Below are positions 44,202-54,443 of a stretch of 64,000 bases of DNA, piece after piece (the first letter of the stretch is position 1; every line of letters starts with the position of its first letter). Below the pieces are notes generated by a model. That model saw only the letters and a list, made by a program, of their open reading frames with translations. It made no database searches and was not told the origin of the DNA. Position numbers and translations under genes: made by a program. Origin of the DNA: JAFDBW01 sp963723355 (GTDB lineage Bacteria; Desulfobacterota; Desulfuromonadia; Desulfuromonadales; BM103). The stretch spans positions 62,001 through 126,000 of the forward strand of contig CAVRQQ010000010.1 in the NCBI GenBank assembly GCA_963723355.1, read 5' to 3'.

Positions 44202-46089
44202 TCAGGGGTGACGTTTCTGCCAGGGCTCGAAGCGACGTCCACCCAGGTCGAGAAACTTGCTGAAGAACTCCACGTAATGCAGACGTAATGAATGAACCGT
44301 GGGAGCGAAAACCCCCAGCAGCAGGTTGAACGCATGCAGGGTCCCGCCAACCAGGATGCCGACCAGGATGTCGCCGGTCATGCCGCCCAGCCGGTTGGCG
44401 ACCATAGCGAGCAGAATCGAGCTGAAGCCGATTGCCATGATCCGGACGTAGGAAATGATGTTGCCCATGGTTTTAAGCAGTTCCAGCGGTGCCAGCAGCC
44501 CCTCGGCGGCGATCAGCACCGGCATCAGGATGCCTACGCCGATCAGCAGGGGCCCTGTGGACAGCCAGGATTGCGGGTAGAACCAGCCGACCAGGGCCAG
44601 CACCATCAGGATCACGGCAACCAGCATGGCCAGCTTGACCAGTGCCTTGCGCGGCTGGTGACGGCGCAGTTCGGTCAGTGCGCCAAGGGTCATGCCGAGC
44701 AGGATGTGTACGACGCCGACCGTCAGCGAAAAGACGATCATCGGCACCACGGCCTTGCCACGATCGAACCAGACCGGGTGCAAGCCCAGCCAGGTTTCGC
44801 CGAGATCGCCAAACAGTTCGCCATAAAGTATTCCGAAAACCAGCGTGTAAAGAGCTGCAATTCCGAGGACTTTACCGATATCACTGGTCAGTGTATGTGC
44901 AGGAAAATGTCTGGCCAGGAAGAATGCCAGCAGCAGCAGGATCAGGCCGTAGCCGATGTCGCCGAGGATCATGCCGAACAGGACAGGGAAGAACAGGCCG
45001 ATCAGCGGGGTCGGGTCGTAGGATGAATATTTTGGCAGGGGCAGCAGGCGTGACAGGATTTCAAACGGCGCAAAATAGCCGGGATTGCGCAACATTACCG
45101 GAACCTGATCAAGGTCTTCCTCGAGGATTGCCAGCTGCTCAAGTACAACCCGGCCGGAAAAAGAACGGTTCAGGTCGTCTTGTAACCTGTCGACTTCATG
45201 ATTGGCCATCCAGCCCTGAACGATGAAGCAGAGCCGGGTGGTGTAGGCTGTCGCTGTCGCACGGTATAGGGCCAGCCGTTCTTCGAGCCAGGCCAGGGCA
45301 CGGCGGTAAATCGGCCGCCAGCGTCGGGACATGTCCATCAGCCGGCTCTCGAGCTGGTTGCATTGGCCCAGCTGCGTCTTCAACTGGTCATGCAGAGCCG
45401 TGATGCGCTGTGGCAGGGGTAGACCGACAAGCTCTTCAGGAAGGGAAAGCTCCGGCACCTTTTCAGCAGTTAAAGCCTGACGCAGGCCGTCAGCCGATCC
45501 CTCTGTCTGTCGCAATCAGTCCGATCAGGGTCCCGTCCGTGGTCGTCGTGCTGCTGATATAACACCTCCCCTGGGTGCGCTCCTGCAGCAGACTGTCCAG
45601 ATTATGCAGTTGGCGGGAATCACGAATCGTCACGCCGAAAAGCTCCAGATTGGAGTTTTTCGGCAGATTCTCGAGCAGGGGTTCGAGGGCTTCCCAGAAG
45701 CTCAGGTCATGCTGGAGGTCTTCAGCATTCCTGCGGCATTCATTAAGACTCCTGACCTGGTCCCGGGCCGTGGCAAGGTGCTGATCGACGAGTTCATCGA
45801 GCAGGCCCATGACCGGCAATGGCTGCAATGGCGAGATGCCGTTGTTGACTTCGGGTAGAAGTTCCAGAAGATTGGTGACGCGCTCCTGCATGCCCTGGAA
45901 AAAACTACGCTCCCGCAGTTCATTCTCATCGAGGACCAGGGTCTGCAGTTGCTCATCCTCTGCCAGCTCGACCCGCTCCATGAGTTGTGGGTCCGGCTGA
46001 AAGATACCCCGGTTATGCAGGAGATCAAGGGTGCTGAGAAGATCCTGTTTGGGGCCGACGATTTCAACTTTGGCCATGCGGATGATCAT
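44202..46089 (-). CDS. ntpI: A/V-type ATPase subunit I/a, frame broken near 45500
   Basis: Span of 1888 bases (3n+1), about 629 residues. The soluble N-terminal half reads MIIRMAKVEIVGPKQDLL and ends at LIGLIATDR. The second frame resumes with EGSADGLRQAL and carries the membrane half: KYSSYDPTPLIGLFFPVLFGMILGDIGYGLILLLLAFF, GELFGD, and NIISYVRIMAIGFSSILLAMV with the Arg essential for ion transfer. The break falls in the repeated GACAGACAG. The start at 46089 has GGGGG upstream and overlaps the previous gene. Confidence 0.9.
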
Positions 46090-46408
46090 GATCACCCCCC
46101 GGCAGTACGCCTGCCAGATGTCGCTTCAAGACCTCTTCTAAGGTGCTATCGTCCAACTTTTCCAGGCGTTTGCACCAATCTTTTGCCGCAGCCTCGAGCT
46201 CTGCTGCTTCGCGGAGCAACTGCGCTTTTTTCTTTATCAGGGCCTGTTTGCGCTGTTCCTCTATGGCCGTCCGCTCCTCAACCAGAGAGCTCTCAAGGGT
46301 CGCCAGTTCACGCTCCTGCCATTGCCCGGCACGAACCTGTTCCCTGGCCACGTTGGCCTGAATCTGTTTTTCCAGATGAATGATGTTTTCCAGCAACCCG
46401 TCTGTCAT
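46064..46408 (-). CDS. ntpF: A/V-type ATPase peripheral stalk coiled-coil subunit
   Basis: 114 residues, nearly all predicted coiled coil (REQVRAGQWQERELATLESSLVEERTAIEEQRKQAL). The His-rich tail is GGDHDHPHGQS. Position as first gene before subunit I equals NtpF of Enterococcus hirae and AtpG of Thermus, the partner of subunit E in the stator. Sequence similarity within this family is low, so the assignment leans on context. The ribosome-binding site is weak. Confidence 0.8.
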   Translation of the reverse strand: MTDGLLENIIHLEKQIQANVAREQVRAGQWQERELATLESSLVEERTAIEEQRKQALIKKKAQLLREAAELEAAAKDWCKRLEKLDDSTLEEVLKRHLAGVLPGGDHDHPHGQS

Positions 46409-46438
46409 GGCTAACCATTTATTGTTTTTAATAAAAAC

Positions 46439-46447
46439 ATTATATCA
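46439..46447 (-). promoter_or_regulatory. Extended -10 promoter for the ATPase operon
   Basis: On the minus strand TGATATAAT gives TG-n-TATAAT, 31 bases before the ntpF start. No clear -35 is seen. The remaining part of 46409-46597 would also hold the promoter of the plus-strand cyclase gene, which I could not place. Confidence 0.5.
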
Positions 46448-46597
46448 GAGTGGTTGGTCTTTGCATGTTTTGTGCGGATCGTTCGAAGTTACCGGTTATC
46501 GCTTGAAGTACGTGACCTCGCTTGAAAAATATGCTAGATTGCGACTGTCAATTCTGGATTATGGAGTTCGGACTTCAATCGATATCTGGGGACCGTA

Positions 46598-47641
46598 TTG
46601 TCTGCTGACGTCCATCTATTGAAAACGCTGGAACGGCGCAACCGTGAGCTTGAAGTTCTCATCGAGATCGGCAAGGCTCTGACGTCGACTGTCGATCTGA
46701 AAGATATCCTGGCGGTGATCATGGATCACGTCAGCCGCCTGCTTAGCACTCAGGCCTGGTCCCTGATGTTACGGGATGGGGAGACCGGAGACCTGACCTT
46801 TGAAATTGCAGTCTCTCCGGCTGCAGAGAAACTCAAGGGAATGAAGATTGCCGCAGGTCAGGGTATCGCCGGCTGGGTCGCCGAACATGGTGAACCACTG
46901 GTGATTGCGGACGTCAGTGAAGATGAACGCTTTTCTGATCAGTTTGACAGGGCCTCCTCTTTTATCACCCAGTCGGTTCTCTGCGTACCGGTGCGCAGCA
47001 AGGACCGCATTCTCGGCGTCATTGAACTGGTAAACGGCCCGAATGAAAGGATTTTCAGGGAGGCTGATCTGCAGATTCTTTCGACGATTGCCGATTACGC
47101 GGCAATCGCCATCGAGAATGCCCGTAACTTCATGCGGATCAGTGAACTGGTTATCACTGACGATTTGACAGGCCTTTACAACGGCCGTTATCTGCATACC
47201 TTGATTGACGAGGAAATAGAACGAGTCCGTCGTTTTGGCGGCAAGCTGTCGCTGATCTTTATCGACCTCGATTTCTTCAAAAAGGTTAATGACACCTGCG
47301 GGCACATGGTGGGCAGCCGCACGCTCAGCGAAGTCGGCAGACTGATCAAAGACAACATCCGCAAGATTTGCAAGGCTGCCCGTTATGGTGGTGACGAGTT
47401 TGTCATCGTGCTGCCGAATACCGGCAAGCGAGGGGCCATGACGCTGGCAACCAAGCTCTGTGAACTGTTCCGCGAATACGACTTCCTTGATGACAACGAT
47501 GACTCTTTCAGGTTGACGGCCAGTTTTGGTATTGCCACCTTCCCCGATGATGCGGATTCCAAAGATGGACTGATCCGCCTCGCCGACCAGGCAATGTATC
47601 GTGTCAAGGAATCCACGCGCAACGCCGTTATGTCGGCCTGA
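46598..47641 (+). CDS. GAF-GGDEF protein, probable diguanylate cyclase
   Basis: 347 residues. Residues about 15-170 form a GAF domain (AAGQGIAGWVAEHGEPLVIADVS, ITQSVLCVPVRSKDRILGVIELVN). Residues 180-345 form a GGDEF domain with DDLTGLYNGRYL and an intact active site RYGGDEFVIVLPNT, so it should make cyclic di-GMP. The inhibitory I-site RxxD is missing (RKIC precedes the active loop). The start is a TTG behind GGGG; no better in-frame start is seen. Confidence 0.9.
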   Translation: MSADVHLLKTLERRNRELEVLIEIGKALTSTVDLKDILAVIMDHVSRLLSTQAWSLMLRDGETGDLTFEIAVSPAAEKLKGMKIAAGQGIAGWVAEHGEPLVIADVSEDERFSDQFDRASSFITQSVLCVPVRSKDRILGVIELVNGPNERIFREADLQILSTIADYAAIAIENARNFMRISELVITDDLTGLYNGRYLHTLIDEEIERVRRFGGKLSLIFIDLDFFKKVNDTCGHMVGSRTLSEVGRLIKDNIRKICKAARYGGDEFVIVLPNTGKRGAMTLATKLCELFREYDFLDDNDDSFRLTASFGIATFPDDADSKDGLIRLADQAMYRVKESTRNAVMSA

Positions 47642-47675
47642 CCCTCTACCACGAATTCCAGGGCGGAGGTAACCG

Positions 47676-48944
47676 ATGGCTCATCGCACACCTCGTTCAG
47701 GTTACGAGAGACTCACCACCCGTCTGAACCTTTTCCCCCAGGGGGCGCCGCCCTCCGATTTGCTTTACCAGATCCTCGCGTTACTGTTTTCCACAGAAGA
47801 AGCCGAACTGGTCGCTGCTTTGCCGATCAAGCCGTTTACCGCGGAGTTGGCGGCCAGAAACTGGAAGGTTTCGGTTGCCGAGGCGGAAAAGACCCTGCAG
47901 CGGCTCGCCGGTCGGGCCCTGCTGGTTGATATCCAGGGAAACGACAAGACCGAGTATGTGATACCACCGCCAATGGCCGGTTTTTTCGAGTTCGCCCTGA
48001 TGCGCACCCGGGGGGATATCGATCAGAAGCTGCTCAGTGAACTCTACGAGCAGTACATCACCGTCGAAGATGATTTTATCCGGCAACTTTTCCTGAATGG
48101 CAAAACCCAGCTCGGGCGGGTGTTCGTCCTGGAGGATTCGGTCAGCAGCGAACATGCCCTGCATGTGCTTGATTACGAGAGGGCGACGCAGGTGATTGAA
48201 ACCGCCGATGATATCGGCATCGGTCTCTGCTATTGTCGACACAAGCGCCAGCACCAGGGCAAGGCGTGCGATGCTGAAATGGATATCTGCATGACATTCG
48301 ATACCGTTGCGACGTCACTGATTCGCAGCGAGTACGCCCGTCGGGTTGATCGTGGTGAATGCAAAGAGCTTTTGCATAAGGCGTGGGAACAGAACCTGGT
48401 GCAGTTCGGTGAAAATGTCCGGAATAGCGTGAGCTTTATCTGTAACTGCTGCCCATGTTGCTGCGAGGCGATGATTGCCGCGCAGCGCTTCGGCCACGAG
48501 CATCCGGTGCACACGAGCAATTTCATTGCCCGGGTGGAGGAAAATTGCAGCGGCTGCGGGCTTTGCCTGAACGTCTGTCCGGTCCAGGTCATCTCGCTGG
48601 AGACCGAACAGGCTGATGGCTCGGGGCGCAAACGGGCGGTAATCGAGGAGCAATTCTGCCTGGGCTGCGGTGTCTGTGTCCGCAACTGCAGGATCAGCGC
48701 CCTGACCATGCAGCCCCGCGAGAAACGCGTCATCACCCCGGTCAATTCGACCCATAAGGCGGTGTTGATGGCTATTGAACGGGGTAAGCTGCAGAACCTG
48801 ATCTTTGACAACCAGGTGCTCTGGAGTCATCGCGCCCTGGCAGCGATGCTGGGGGTAATCCTGAAGTTGCCGCCGGTCAAACGGGCCCTGGCGAGCGAAC
48901 AGATCGGTTCGCGCTACCTTGGGACGCTCTGTGAGAGGTTATGA
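47676..48944 (+). CDS. Iron-sulfur protein with winged-helix-like N-terminus and two [4Fe-4S] motifs
   Basis: 422 residues, GGAGG before the ATG, 34 bases after the cyclase. The N-terminal 100 residues resemble a winged helix (FTAELAARNWKVSVAEAEKTLQRLAGRALL). A middle block has GIGLCYCRHKRQHQGKAC and ICNCCPCCCEAM, an unusual dense cysteine cluster. Residues about 285-350 form a ferredoxin domain: CSGCGLCLNVCPV and CLGCGVCVRNC. The C-terminus is helical. It belongs to a group of uncharacterised Fe-S proteins common in anaerobes; a redox or sensory role is only inferred. Confidence 0.8.
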   Translation: MAHRTPRSGYERLTTRLNLFPQGAPPSDLLYQILALLFSTEEAELVAALPIKPFTAELAARNWKVSVAEAEKTLQRLAGRALLVDIQGNDKTEYVIPPPMAGFFEFALMRTRGDIDQKLLSELYEQYITVEDDFIRQLFLNGKTQLGRVFVLEDSVSSEHALHVLDYERATQVIETADDIGIGLCYCRHKRQHQGKACDAEMDICMTFDTVATSLIRSEYARRVDRGECKELLHKAWEQNLVQFGENVRNSVSFICNCCPCCCEAMIAAQRFGHEHPVHTSNFIARVEENCSGCGLCLNVCPVQVISLETEQADGSGRKRAVIEEQFCLGCGVCVRNCRISALTMQPREKRVITPVNSTHKAVLMAIERGKLQNLIFDNQVLWSHRALAAMLGVILKLPPVKRALASEQIGSRYLGTLCERL

Positions 48945-49056
48945 CAACTGGTCGATCTGGATCAGCCAGATCATCGGACTGAGCTGCCCTGGTCAGCGAT
49001 CAGGCCCGGGTCCTTTGCGATACTTTCCCCGCGATCAACTTCTGAATGCGTTACGG

Positions 49057-50971
49057 CTATTTAAATAACCGATCAATCAATTCCCGGTATTTTCTTTCGA
49101 TAATATGACGACGCTTCTTGAAAGTATTGGTCAGCTCTTCGCCAACCTTGAATTCGTGGTTGAGAAAATCGATCTTCTGCAACTTTTCGTAGGGTTTGAA
49201 GCCGTTCCTCGGCTGTAATAGCCGGTTGATCTCATTCTTGACCCGGTCGCGCAGGGCCATGTCCTGTTGCAGGTCTTCAGTCTTGTCGGTGGTCTGGTCG
49301 AAACGTTCCGCGACAAAGTCTTTCAGCTTGTCCCAGTCGGGTACGATCAGGGCCGCCAGGCCCTTGCGGTCCTGACCGACCAGTACGGCATCACTGACGA
49401 AAGGCAGCTGGCCAATCGCCCCCTCGATGCGAGAAGGGTCGATATTTTCGCCGCTGGCGAGAACGATGATTTCCTTGGAGCGGCCGGTCAGAATCAATTC
49501 GCCGCCGATCGTCAGCTTACCCAGGTCTCCGGTGCGAAAGAAGCCGTCAGCGGTAAAGGCCTTGCGATTCTCTTCATCGTTATTGTAATAACCCTGGAAA
49601 ACCTGCGGTCCGCGGACCTCGATTTCTCCCTCCACTCCCGGTTCAACCTTCTGGCCATGATCGTCGACCAGGCGCAGTTCGGTTGCGGCAATCGGTCGTC
49701 CAAGGGTGCCGTGAATTTCGCTGTTGTAGCCACGTCCGGCAATCGCCGGGGCGCATTCGGTCATGCCATAAGCGTTGGCAATGCGGATGCCGATCGCATC
49801 GATCCAGTCCTCCAGGTAGCCGGGCAGGGTCCCGCCGCCGCTCACGGCCATCCTCAGCCTGCCACCGAACTTTTCATGCAACGGGGCCAGCTTCTTCTGT
49901 GCCAGCTTAAAGGGGAGAAACAGGAATGTCAGCAGGATAAGCGCCTGGAGCTTTTCCTTGAGACCGGCCGCCCAGGCGGGTTTTTGAAAATTGCGGCAGA
50001 TGCCCACGCAGCTGTCGTTGCGCACGGCGATAACGGGTCGAGATCCTGATCAACAGGTTGAACAGAAACAGGGCGCGATTGCCACGTTCCGCAACGCTTG
50101 CAATGACTTTGCTGTAGAGGGACTCCCAGAGCCTCGGCACCGTTGCCACCAGGGTCGGCCGGTAGGTTACCAGGTCATTGGCGAAGGTCTTCAGGCTGGA
50201 GTAGACAATGCAGCTGCCACAACTCAGGGCGAGCAGTTCCAGGGCCCTTTCAAAGATGTGCCAGCTTGGCAGGATTGATACCCATAAGTCCTGTTCGTTC
50301 AGGTTGACAATCGGCGGCAGGGTCTCAGTATTGAAGAGGATATTGCGGTGGTTCAGCATTACCCCCTTGGGGTTGCCGGTTGTTCCCGAGGTGTAAATGA
50401 TCGTGACCAGGTCGTGTTGGGTTATCTCTGCCACCATACGCTCAAAGCGGTCGAAGTCTGCATGGCTGAGGCTGCGGTCCTTGAGGATATCATTGTAGGC
50501 GTAGATGCGGTTGAACAGGGTGTGTTTGTCGCTGCCCTCGATGAGGAAGACGGTTTTTATCTCCTTGCGGGCGCTGAGCATCTCCTGGTGACGGTTGAGC
50601 AGGGTGTCTGTTTCGACAATTATGAATGAACACTCGGCGTGATCGACGATGTACTCGAGCTCCAGAGTCGGAGTTTCACTGCCGCGCGGGACGCTGACCG
50701 CACCCAGGGCCATGAGCGCAAGGTCGGTGACGATCCAGGCGTAGCGATTGTCTGACAGGAGCAGGACACGGCTGCCACGGGTGATTTTTCGATCTTCAAA
50801 AGCCCTGGCCAGGAGGATGACGTCTTCCCGCAGCTTGGCGTAGTCGACGGTCAGCTCCTTGGTCCCGACCCGGTAGATGAAAGCCGGTCGGTCGGCGAAC
50901 CTGCGGCAGGTCCCCATGATGGCCGCGATTACCGATTTGGCATGTGGCTGCCAGCTGCTTGCAGGAGTCAT
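49057..50971 (-). CDS. Long-chain acyl-CoA synthetase (AMP-forming), frame broken
   Basis: Span of 1915 bases (3n+1), about 638 residues. The first frame holds the AMP-binding loop IIYTSGTTGNPKGVMLNHRN and WVSILPSWHIFER. The second holds SGGGTLPGYLEDWIDAIGIRIANAYGMTECAPA, FRTGDLGKLTIGGELILTGRSKEIIVL and the C-terminal hinge and catalytic region, ending DRLFK. The switch is between about 50040 and 49985. It resembles the FadD15-like group that activates long-chain acids. It lies 32 bases after the RND transporter gene, suggesting both handle one class of substrate. Confidence 0.88.
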
Positions 50972-51003
50972 CCGTTTAGTCCTGTCAGAATCAGTGCTCT
51001 CGA

Positions 51004-53323
51004 TCAGTTGCGTCTGGCAATTCTGAGCAGCCAGCTCGCCAATGCCGGGAGCAGGAGCAGGGCGCCGAGCATGTTCAGCAGGAACATGAAGGTCAGCAGT
51101 ATCCCCATGTCGGCCTGGAATTGCAGGGGTGAGAATATCCAGGTTATCGTAACGATCGCCAGGGTAATGCCGGTAACCAGGACGCCGTTGCCGGTGACTT
51201 TGAGAGTTTCATGGTAAGCATCGTAGATGGTCATGCCCTCATCCAGGTGTGATTGGAAACGACTGTAAATGTATATCCCGTAATCGACACCAATCCCGAC
51301 CCCCAACGCCACTACCGGCAAGGTGGAAACCTTGAGCCCTATCTCCAGTTGCGTCATCAGCGCATAAGCCAGGAGAGATACCAGGCCAAGCGGTAGGGTG
51401 ATGGCCAGGGTGGCCTTGACCGAGCGGAAGGTCAGCAGGCAGAGAATGATGATCGCTGCGAAGACGTAAATCAGAATTGGGAACTGGGCTGAAGAAACTT
51501 CTTCGTTGGTTGCGGCCATGACCCCGACGTTGCCGGTTGCCAGCCGGAACCGGACCCGGTCCGTACCATTCTCATCCCGGTATGCCTTGATCGTATCCAC
51601 CACGTGGGCGATGGTTTCGGCCTTGTGGTCTTTGGTGAAGATCATCACCGGCATCGTCGAGCAGTCGGCATTCAGCAGGCCGCTGCTGGTCGGGATGTAT
51701 TGTACCGCTTCAACCAGGACCTGTCGGTTGCGCGGCAGGACCCGCCACTTGAGCGCGCCCTCGCTCCAGCCGGCATTGATTACCTTGGCGATGCCCGGCA
51801 GGGCAATCACCGACTGAACCCCTGCGGTATTCGACAGCTGCCAGGCGAACCGGTCTATGTTCTCCATGACATCATATTCAATGCAGCCGTCCGGGACGGT
51901 CTCGACAATCACGTTGAGGATGTCGACGCCGATCGAAAAGTGTTCGGTAATCGCCTTGCTGTCGAGGTTATAGCGTGAGGACGGGCGCAGTTCAGGAACG
52001 CCCTGGTGCAGATCGCCGATCTTGATGTCGCTGGCGCGTTTGGCGCCGAAAACCAGCAGCACCAATGCCAAAACGATAAGGGCGGCGGCCGGCCACGGTT
52101 TGGCGATGCGTGAAACACGCATCCAGAACCGGTCGGTGCGTTCAATCCTGTCGTGCAGGCGCTGCCGGTAATCGGCCGGGAAGCCGATATAGGAGAGCAG
52201 GACCGGCAAGAGGATGAGATTGGTGAAGATGATGGTCGCGACGCCGAGGCTGGCGGTGACAGCCATCTGCTGGATGACCTCGATGTCAATCAACATGATG
52301 GTGATGAAGCCCACCGTATCCGAGATCAGGGCGACCCCACCGGGCAGGAGCAGTCTGCGGAAGCTTTTGCGTGCCGCCGTGAGCCCATCTTCGCCGTTAA
52401 AAATGGCCGCCCGGTTGGCCGTGACCATCTGTACGCCATGGCTGATGGCGATGGCAAAGATCAGAAACGGCACCAGGATCCCCATCGGGTCGATACCGAA
52501 GCCGAGCCAGCTGAGCAGGCCGAGCTGCCAGACGACGGCAATCAGGGAGCAGACCATGGCCATGGCCGTAACCCGGTGGGAGCGGGTAAAGAGGTAAACC
52601 AGGCCGCCGCTGATGAAGAAAGCCGCAATGAAGAAGAGGATGACCCGCTTCGCACCATCGGCGATATCCGAAATCACCTTGGCATAGCCGATGATGTTGA
52701 CCTCGATGAGGTCGTTTTCAAATTTGTCGCGCAACTCCTCGAGCTGCTGACCGACTTCGATGAAATCGATCTTCTTGCCGGTCTGCGGGTCGGTTTCGAT
52801 CAGCTGGGCGCTGATGATCGCCGCCGAGAAGTCATTGGCGACCAGACGGCCGACGATCCCTGATTTGAGGATATTCTCGCGGACCTGCTCCAGACCCTTC
52901 TCGGTCGGCTGGAAGTCTGCGGGGACCACGTTGCCGCCGGCAATGCCGTCTTCGACGACTTCGGTAAACCGAACGTTCGGGGTGAAGAGCGAGCTGACCC
53001 GGCTGCGGTCGACGCCGTCGATGAAAAAGACTTCGTCGGTTGCCTTGCGCAACGCATCGAAGAATTCCGCGCTGAACATATTGCCGTCACGGGCCCGCAG
53101 AGCGACCAGGACCCGGTTGGCCCCGCCGAACTCGTTGCGATACTCCATGAAGGTCTGCATGTACTCGTGCTGTAGCGGCAGGTGCTTGGAAAAGCCCGCG
53201 TCGACATGCAGCTTGGTCAGGCCGTAGCCCATGAATCACGGTCATGACAACGAAGATGCCGATGATCAGCGGGCGTGTGCCGAAGATGAAATTCTCGATC
53301 CGGTCGAGGAATGGCGAGATCAT
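51004..53323 (-). CDS. RND/MMPL-type transporter, frame broken near 53230
   Basis: Span of 2320 bases (3n+1), about 773 residues. The first frame is a short lead with helix 1 (FIFGTRPLIIGIFVVMTVI), behind GGGAGGGGAGG. The second frame carries a large periplasmic loop, a block of helices with GFGIDPMGILVPFLIFAIAISHGVQMV, a second loop, and a second block (LPVVALGVGIGVDYGIYIYSRF). Twelve helices are expected. The HpnN/MmpL-like type moves lipids and other hydrophobic molecules between inner membrane and periplasm. The start overlaps the propeller gene by four bases. Confidence 0.88.
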
Positions 53324-54393
53324 TTCCTCCCCTCCCCGCCAGAATCTGGCAGTTCAAGGCGCTTGACACCCATCTCACCGATCAGGACCAGGGCTCCGTC
53401 GTTGGCCTGGAGTACTCTGGCAATGCCGGCCCGGTCTGCCTGGGCGTGCAACTGAAAGCTTTGGCCCTGGTCTTCGCTGATCAGCAGGGTGCCGGCCAGG
53501 CCGGCCAGGACGATTCGGCCATCACGCAGCTGGATACCATCGTTTAGAGTGGCCTGGGTGTTGCTTTTAACAGCAACCCAGCTGGTCCCGGTGTTTGCAG
53601 AGAAGAACAGGTGGCCACGCAGGCCGTACAGCAAGACCTTCCCCCGGCCCAGGGATAGACTGCCGTAGAAAGAGCCCTCGTAAGGGGACGGCAGGCTGAG
53701 CCAGGAGCGACCTCCGTCATCCGAACGGTAGATGTTCCCTGCTTCGGCGGCGATCAGGACCCTGCCGTTTTCCGTCGCCGAAATCTGGTTGAGGTGAAAG
53801 TCGACCCAGACTTCTTCCTCGGCCCAGGGGTCGTCGTGATTCGTATCGTCAAGGATCAGGGTGGCGGGGTTGAACTCGACACGTTGCCAACTCTTGCCGG
53901 CGTCGTGGGTCGTCAGGAACAGGCCGTAGGCGCCGATTGCGTAGCCGTGCATCGCGTCTTTGAACCAGAGGTCGAGGATCGGGCGTTCATCTTCAGGGGC
54001 GCTGTAAACCTCGTGCCAATGTCGCCCGCCATCGCTGGTCCGGAGTATCAGGCTGTCGTGGCCTGCCGCCCAGCCGTTGGCCGGGTCAATGAAGAACACG
54101 CTGGTCAGGGTGACCCGTGTCGGCGCCGCCTGCTGCTGCCATGATCTGCCATCGTCTTCGGAAACCAGAATATGTCCCCGTTCACCGACCACAATGATCC
54201 TGTCGCCGATCAGTTGTCCGTCAAGCAGCAGGGATTTGTCTGCCAGAGGCATGACCTGGCTGTCCGCGGCCAGAGCCGTGATTGGGGAAAAGGTGTGGAG
54301 GAGGACAAACAGAGTCAAGCCTGCCAGCAGGGTGAGTCGAGAGGATGAATGCAGAAGCTTTCGGGTCAGATCATGCACGCAATAGCCGTTCAA
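53320..54393 (-). CDS. YCF48-like periplasmic beta-propeller
   Basis: 357 residues with an N-terminal export signal (LTLLAGLTLFVLLHTFSPITALA). Repeats of the BNR/YCF48 type follow: GHILVSEDDGRSWQQ, DSLILRTSDGGRHWHEV, GLFLTTHDAGKSWQRV, NIYRSDDGGRSWLSL, HLFFSANTGTSWVAV, TLLISEDQGQSFQL. Six to seven blades fit a full propeller. It may be a periplasmic scaffold for the RND protein encoded next. The start (TTG at 54393 or GTG at 54378) is uncertain. Confidence 0.82.
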   Translation of the reverse strand: MNGYCVHDLTRKLLHSSSRLTLLAGLTLFVLLHTFSPITALAADSQVMPLADKSLLLDGQLIGDRIIVVGERGHILVSEDDGRSWQQQAAPTRVTLTSVFFIDPANGWAAGHDSLILRTSDGGRHWHEVYSAPEDERPILDLWFKDAMHGYAIGAYGLFLTTHDAGKSWQRVEFNPATLILDDTNHDDPWAEEEVWVDFHLNQISATENGRVLIAAEAGNIYRSDDGGRSWLSLPSPYEGSFYGSLSLGRGKVLLYGLRGHLFFSANTGTSWVAVKSNTQATLNDGIQLRDGRIVLAGLAGTLLISEDQGQSFQLHAQADRAGIARVLQANDGALVLIGEMGVKRLELPDSGGEGRK

Positions 54394-54399
54394 GACAAA

Positions 54400-54424
54400 A
54401 CGGCCGGGCCAGGGGCCCGGCCGT
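54400..54424 (-). terminator. Terminator between DUF1329 and propeller genes
   Basis: ACGGCCGGGCC / GGCCCGGCCGT, an 11-base perfect stem with a three-base loop, followed on the minus strand by TTTTG. It lies 19 bases after the DUF1329 stop, so the downstream three genes may depend on read-through or on their own promoter. Confidence 0.8.
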
Positions 54425-54443
54425 CAGTTAACGTAACGCGTGA

